NCBI GenBank assembly: GCA_959020865.1
Contig: CAUEUD010000151.1
Coordinates: 1 to 9,139, forward strand
Direction: 5' to 3'
Source: Eubacterium limosum
GTDB taxonomy: Bacteria; Bacillota; Clostridia; Eubacteriales; Eubacteriaceae
Length of the DNA stretch: 9,139 nucleotides
The notes beneath the pieces were generated by a model. It made no database searches. It was not told the origin of the DNA and saw nothing but the letters and a program-made list of their open reading frames with translations. Positions 5,637 through 9,139 of this stretch are shown here, one piece after another. Each line of letters starts with the position of its first letter. Position 1 is the first letter of the stretch. The translations under genes and the position numbers were made by a program.

Positions 5637-7239
5637 GCCGCTGATCCACATCATGCTGCTCACGATCCTTATGGGTGTTGCGGGCTATCTATGTGCAATT
5701 TTTATTACCATCCTGGGCAGCTATGGTATTCTTTCCATTCTGGATATCCAAAAAATAGATTTAAAGCTGCTTTTTATGGTCATCCTTATCCTGGGGCTTT
5801 TGCGCGGCGTGCTTCATTATATTGAACAGGCCAGCGGCCACTATATCGCCTTTAAGCTTCTTGCTATTATCCGTGACAAGGTTTTTAAAGCCCTTCGCAA
5901 ACTTGCTCCTGCAAAACTGGAAGGCAGGGATAAAGGCAATCTGATTGCTGTCATTACTGGCGATATCGAGCTTCTGGAAGTATTTTATGCGCACACCATC
6001 GCCCCCATTGCCATCGCTGTTATCACCTCTTTAATTATGGTCGTCTTCATTGGGCAGTTTCACCTCCTGCTCGGCCTTATTGCCGCCGTCGCCTATCTTT
6101 GTGTAGGGCTTCTCATCCCCGCAGCCACCTCACGGCTGGGGGCAGATAAAGGAAGAAGCTATCGGAGTCTTTTTGGCGGGCTTAACACCTATTTTCTGGA
6201 CAGCCTGCGTGGTTTAAAGGAATGTATCCAATACCATTGCGGCCCCTCAAGGCTAAAAGAGATCACACGCCAGTCCGATGCTCTTGATATTCAGCAAAAA
6301 GCCTTGAAAAATCAGGAAGGTTTATCGGCAGCGGTTACAAATACAGTTATCCTGTTTTTTGATCTCGCAATGCTTTTTTCCTCTATTATACTCATGCGTC
6401 AGGGGATTGTCGGCTTTGATGGTATTTTAATTCCGACCGTTGCCTTATTCAGCTCCTTTGGTCCAACCGCAGCGCTCAGCAGCCTTTCAAATAATTCGCT
6501 TCAAACCTTTGCCGCTGGAGAGCGTGTGCTGGATATTCTGGACGAAAGTCCTGTTGTTAGCGAGGTTGAGAAAGGTGTGACCATTACCTTTGACGGAGCC
6601 TCATGTAAAGACCTCTCTTTCTCCTATGACGACGAAATAATCCTCGACAATATTACCATGGAACTCCCAGCCTCAAAGGTTATTGGCATTCATGGAAAAA
6701 GCGGGTCTGGAAAGTCTACCTTTCTTAAACTGCTCATGCGCTTTTGGGACCGCCAGTCTGGCAGCCTTGGGCTTTCCGGCCATGATATCCGCTCTGTCAA
6801 TACCCACAGCCTCCGTGAAAATGAAAGCTATGTCACTCAAAGCACCTACCTTTTTAATGACACCATTGGAGCAAATATCCGTATTGCCCGCTTAAACGCC
6901 AGTGACGAAGAAGTGGCTGAAGCCGCTAAAAAAGCCGCTATCCACGATTTTATCACTCAGCTTCCCAAAGGGTATGATACTCCCGTAGGCGAACTTGGTG
7001 AATCCCTGTCGGGCGGCGAACGACAGCGTATTGGGCTGGCCAGGGCCTTTTTACACCAGGCACCCTTTATTCTTCTCGATGAGCCTACCAGTAATCTGGA
7101 CAGCCTGAATGAAGGGATTATTTTGAAATCCATCCGGGAGCATGCCGCTGACCATACCGTTGTGCTGGTTTCTCACCGGCGTTCCACCATGGGTATCACC
7201 GACCTGGATTATTCCATAGAAAACGGGAGGCTCTCCTGA
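5587..7239 (+). CDS. ABC exporter half-transporter, CydC-like (permease fused to ATPase)
   Basis: This is the 550-residue partner of the preceding ABC protein. Six likely membrane helices precede a complete ATPase domain: Walker A GKSGSGKST (370-378), signature LSGGE (474-478), Walker B ILLDEPTS with D498 and E499, and H-loop H530. The segment LRGVLHYIEQASGHYIAFKLL resembles the CydC motif in which an RYxER-like stretch precedes a conserved histidine. ATG 5587 is chosen because AAAGGAG lies about 10 bases upstream. The frame is open further left only because it overlaps the previous gene. ATG 5566 and ATG 5611 are alternatives. The stop overlaps the ATG of the next gene by one base (TGATG). 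The pair probably forms a heterodimeric exporter of a thiol, heme or related molecule. Confidence 0.88.
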   Translation: MRRNPISIMMRLIGLVKPLIHIMLLTILMGVAGYLCAIFITILGSYGILSILDIQKIDLKLLFMVILILGLLRGVLHYIEQASGHYIAFKLLAIIRDKVFKALRKLAPAKLEGRDKGNLIAVITGDIELLEVFYAHTIAPIAIAVITSLIMVVFIGQFHLLLGLIAAVAYLCVGLLIPAATSRLGADKGRSYRSLFGGLNTYFLDSLRGLKECIQYHCGPSRLKEITRQSDALDIQQKALKNQEGLSAAVTNTVILFFDLAMLFSSIILMRQGIVGFDGILIPTVALFSSFGPTAALSSLSNNSLQTFAAGERVLDILDESPVVSEVEKGVTITFDGASCKDLSFSYDDEIILDNITMELPASKVIGIHGKSGSGKSTFLKLLMRFWDRQSGSLGLSGHDIRSVNTHSLRENESYVTQSTYLFNDTIGANIRIARLNASDEEVAEAAKKAAIHDFITQLPKGYDTPVGELGESLSGGERQRIGLARAFLHQAPFILLDEPTSNLDSLNEGIILKSIREHAADHTVVLVSHRRSTMGITDLDYSIENGRLS

Positions 7240-7538
7240 TGGCATGTGTAAAATCTGAACAGCATATTATTGAAGAAATGATCCGCCTCTACTGCTTAAA
7301 AAAGCACCGCCAAAAAAACCTGTGTCCCGACTGCCAGGCACTTCTGGATTATGCTCTTGGCCGCCTGGAGCGATGTCCTTTTCAGGATTCAAAATCATTC
7401 TGCAGCCATTGTCCGGTCCACTGCTACAAACCGGAAATGCGAAAACGCGTGCAGGAGGTCATGCGTTTTTCAGGCCCCCGGATGCTTTTTCATCATCCTG
7501 TTTTGGTGGTTAAGCATATGATTGAAAGCAATCGCTGA
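7239..7538 (+). CDS. ygbA: YgbA-like nitrous oxide-stimulated promoter family protein
   Basis: This 99-residue cysteine-rich protein fits the YgbA_NO family (PF11756). Potential metal or cluster ligands are C19, H23, C29 and C32 (CX2C), C46, C55 and C58 (CX2C), H61 and C62. The tail has the strongly conserved MRFSGPRM (75-82) followed by HHP. In enterobacteria ygbA is controlled by the NO-sensing repressor NsrR and helps recovery from nitrosative stress. Its biochemistry is unknown. GGGAGG about 9 bases upstream and a TGATG junction show coupling to the ABC exporter genes. The combination YbaN, CydDC-like and YgbA suggests export or repair linked to NO, thiol or heme stress, though no NsrR site was identified. 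Confidence 0.9.
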   Translation: MACVKSEQHIIEEMIRLYCLKKHRQKNLCPDCQALLDYALGRLERCPFQDSKSFCSHCPVHCYKPEMRKRVQEVMRFSGPRMLFHHPVLVVKHMIESNR

Positions 7539-7548
7539 TGACAAACCA

Positions 7549-7580
7549 CCTCCTTTGAGGTAAAATAACCTCAAAGGAGG
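7549..7580 (+). promoter_or_regulatory. Hairpin that sequesters the ribosome binding site of the next gene
   Basis: CCTCCTTTGAGGT (7549-7561) and ACCTCAAAGGAGG (7568-7580) form a perfect 13-bp stem with a 6-base loop. The 3' arm contains AAAGGAGG, the only good Shine-Dalgarno sequence for ATG 7586, and the 5' arm mimics the anti-Shine-Dalgarno end of 16S rRNA. No T-run follows, so it is not a standard terminator. In RNA it should hide the ribosome site and limit translation until opened by ribosomes coming from ygbA, by a factor or by temperature. Confidence 0.75.
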
Positions 7581-7585
7581 CCGAC

Positions 7586-8119
7586 ATGAAATATTTTTAT
7601 CTGCTCGTTAATGATCAACATATTAAAAACTGGACCCTCGTCAATCAGGTTTCGATCATAAAAAATGGGAAAACTCATTGCTATTTTCCGGATATCCTCT
7701 ATCGCCATCCCTTTGACGAGGGCCCTTTATGCCTCACTGTCAGGGATGCTTTAAGCGCTGATGTTTCCTCTGCGCTGGAAACAGCTTTTAAAAAACTTCC
7801 GCCTCATCATATCATTCTGCTGAGGATTAACGATAACCCCGAATGGCGGGAAATTTTTTCTCACTGGAAGGCCGTGTTGGAAAAAGAAGAGGCGCCCTTT
7901 TTTACCCCAGAGGAATCCTTGCTGATGGAAAAAACAAAGGCTGCGCTGCGCCTGACCCAATCACAAAAAATCACTTTTACAAAAGCCTGTGTTTCCAAAA
8001 AGCTCAGAGAATCCGCCTGCCTTTCTAATGCTCTTCTCCCTTATACTGAGCTTAAGATTACCATCAAAAAAGAAAGGAGCGCCGCTTTTAATGCATTACT
8101 CAAAACCCTCTGGAGATAA
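7586..8119 (+). CDS. Hypothetical protein coupled to an SPL-like radical SAM protein
   Basis: This 177-residue protein was not recognised. It has no signal peptide, membrane segment or clustered cysteines. The N-terminal half reads as alternating beta strands and helices (MKYFYLLVNDQ, then HHIILLRINDNPEW around 74-87). The C-terminal half is helical and rich in lysine and arginine, which could favour nucleic acid or phosphate contact, though this is speculation. AAAGGAGG lies 5 bases before the ATG but is locked in a 13-bp hairpin. The end overlaps the next gene by 29 bases, so the two are translationally coupled and probably work together. It may be an accessory or substrate-delivery protein. 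It resembles no DNA-repair partner known to me. Confidence 0.75.
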   Translation: MKYFYLLVNDQHIKNWTLVNQVSIIKNGKTHCYFPDILYRHPFDEGPLCLTVRDALSADVSSALETAFKKLPPHHIILLRINDNPEWREIFSHWKAVLEKEEAPFFTPEESLLMEKTKAALRLTQSQKITFTKACVSKKLRESACLSNALLPYTELKITIKKERSAAFNALLKTLWR

Positions 8120-9104
8120 ACCCTTTTCCCACATTTACATTGAAAAAAGTGCCGCCAATCATCCAAACACACAGGCTGTTTTACAAAAAATCAATTATGA
8201 CAGTCTTATTTATATTGACGACTACTCACAGATTTTTAACCGGCACCATCAGGATTTCATCGCACAGAAACGCTCTCCGAATCTTATTTTAGCCCGAAAA
8301 AAGCAGGATTTTTATTACAGCGGTTCTCCCTACTGTGAAAGCTTTGGACACGCACGCTTTTACTATACTGGCATTATCATGAACTGCCTTTATGACTGCA
8401 GCTATTGTTATTTAAAAAGTATCTATCCGTCAGGGCACATGGTTATTTTTGTCAACAACGAGGATTTCATCGCCGCAGTGGAGCAGGATTTATTGTCCAG
8501 CCATGAGCCGCTCTATCTTGCCATATCCTATGACAGTGATTTGATGGCCCTTGACCCGCTCACCAATTTTCTCAGCCCATGGCTCGCATTGGCCGAAAGG
8601 CACGCCAACCTGACCATCGAGATAAAGACAAAGGCCGGGCGGTTTTCCATCGCAGACCCACCCCAAAATGTTATTTTTGCCTGGTCGCTGCTCCCAGATC
8701 CGGTAATCCGCCACTACGAACGCCATACCCCTTCCCTGGCAACACGAATGTCGGCTGTATCTCAGGCGCTTAATGCCCGCGCGACAATTCGTTTTTCCAT
8801 CGAGCCCGTCATGCCCATTCACAACAGTGTGTCCATGTATCATGACTTTATCGACCACTTAGGAAAGCAGTTTGATTTAAATCAGTTACTGGATATTAAC
8901 ATCGGCGGTTTTCGGATCAGTGGCAAGCAGTTTAAAACATTTTATAAAAAAGATCCTATCTGTCCGGTTTTTGCCTGGCCGCTGGCTGAGAGTTCCTCCG
9001 GCATCGGATATGCGGACAGTGAATCCCTGATCAGGCAAATAGAGCGTGATTTGAAAAGCTTTGTAAAACCTGAAAAAATCATTGTATACCAGGCCGCCCC
9101 TTGA
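8091..9104 (+). CDS. SPL family radical SAM protein (spore photoproduct lyase-like)
   Basis: This 337-residue protein is near the usual length of spore photoproduct lyase (about 340). The radical SAM cluster motif is CLYDCSYC, with C99, C103 and C106 in the CX3CX2C spacing of the family, followed by Y107. Downstream are LAISYDSDLMALDPLT (143-158), IEIKTKAGRF (177-184 region) and FSIEPVMP (235-242). Radical SAM enzymes cleave S-adenosylmethionine at a [4Fe-4S] cluster to start radical chemistry. SPL repairs the spore thymine dimer. In Bacillus SPL a cysteine (C141) lies in an AACTSD-like motif. Here the aligned stretch has no cysteine, so function may differ. AAAGGAG 11 bases before ATG 8091 sets the start. 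The frame is open further left only because it overlaps the previous gene. Confidence 0.88.
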   Translation: MHYSKPSGDKPFSHIYIEKSAANHPNTQAVLQKINYDSLIYIDDYSQIFNRHHQDFIAQKRSPNLILARKKQDFYYSGSPYCESFGHARFYYTGIIMNCLYDCSYCYLKSIYPSGHMVIFVNNEDFIAAVEQDLLSSHEPLYLAISYDSDLMALDPLTNFLSPWLALAERHANLTIEIKTKAGRFSIADPPQNVIFAWSLLPDPVIRHYERHTPSLATRMSAVSQALNARATIRFSIEPVMPIHNSVSMYHDFIDHLGKQFDLNQLLDINIGGFRISGKQFKTFYKKDPICPVFAWPLAESSSGIGYADSESLIRQIERDLKSFVKPEKIIVYQAAP

Positions 9105-9139
9105 CGAAGAGAAATATAAACGATAATATTTAAATTAAT

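Noticed and set aside
5247..5663. Minus-strand open frame of 138 codons
   Set aside because: It is antisense to the ABC transporter genes, which have complete catalytic motifs, and has no recognisable protein character.
7549..7580. Intrinsic terminator after ygbA
   Set aside because: The hairpin is followed by CCGACATG, not by a T-run, and its 3' arm is the ribosome binding site of the next gene.
7989..8090. Longer N-terminus for the SPL-like protein
   Set aside because: It lies within the preceding gene, lacks a ribosome site, and AAAGGAG precedes ATG 8091.
8490..8858. Minus-strand open frame of 122 codons
   Set aside because: It is antisense to the well-supported SPL-like gene, with no ribosome site or known motif.
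1..9139. CRISPR array, tRNA, rRNA or insertion sequence
   Set aside because: No regularly spaced repeats, tRNA or rRNA landmarks, transposase motifs or paired terminal repeats were seen on either strand.

Overview
The window looks like a chromosomal segment of an anaerobic, low-to-moderate GC Gram-positive bacterium of the class Clostridia, possibly near Eubacteriaceae. The pointers are a short-chain flavodoxin closely resembling the Clostridium beijerinckii type, a DUF3793 protein, tandem FeoA proteins, strong AGGAGG-type ribosome binding sites and consensus sigma-A promoters. The assignment is inference from protein style, not from a search.

Layout. Positions 1-401 hold no convincing gene. 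They contain a compact run of small hairpins (about 19-136), a strong GC hairpin (278-304) and a hairpin followed by a T-tract (370-398). Positions 402-2089 carry three genes on the minus strand: DUF3793 protein, then flavodoxin, then a terminator, then an ATC-hydrolase-family protein. The divergent intergenic region 2090-2382 has a good sigma-A promoter in each direction. A DtxR/IdeR-like palindrome lies on the expected start site of the minus-strand promoter. Rightward come two small FeoA proteins with no feoB after them. Next is a decayed P1B-type heavy-metal ATPase (2943-3462) with frameshifts, an in-frame stop and a large internal deletion.

Positions 3485-7538 hold a tightly overlapping four-gene operon: YbaN/DUF454 membrane protein, a CydD-like and a CydC-like ABC exporter half, and a YgbA-type cysteine-rich protein of the nitrous-oxide-stimulated promoter family. 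Positions 7549-7580 form a perfect 13-bp hairpin whose 3' arm is the Shine-Dalgarno sequence of the next gene. That gene encodes an unrecognised 177-residue protein and overlaps a radical SAM protein of the spore photoproduct lyase (SPL) family. The SPL-like protein keeps the CX3CX2C cluster motif but appears to lack the hydrogen-donor cysteine of true SPL.

Together, FeoA, flavodoxin, the lost metal ATPase, the CydDC-like exporter and YgbA suggest a neighbourhood for iron, redox and possibly nitrosative stress. The SPL-like pair looks like a separate unit under its own translational control. The left part (about 1400-2900) reads as visibly richer in A and T than the right part (about 3500-9100), which fits two blocks of different history. 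This was judged by eye, not calculated.
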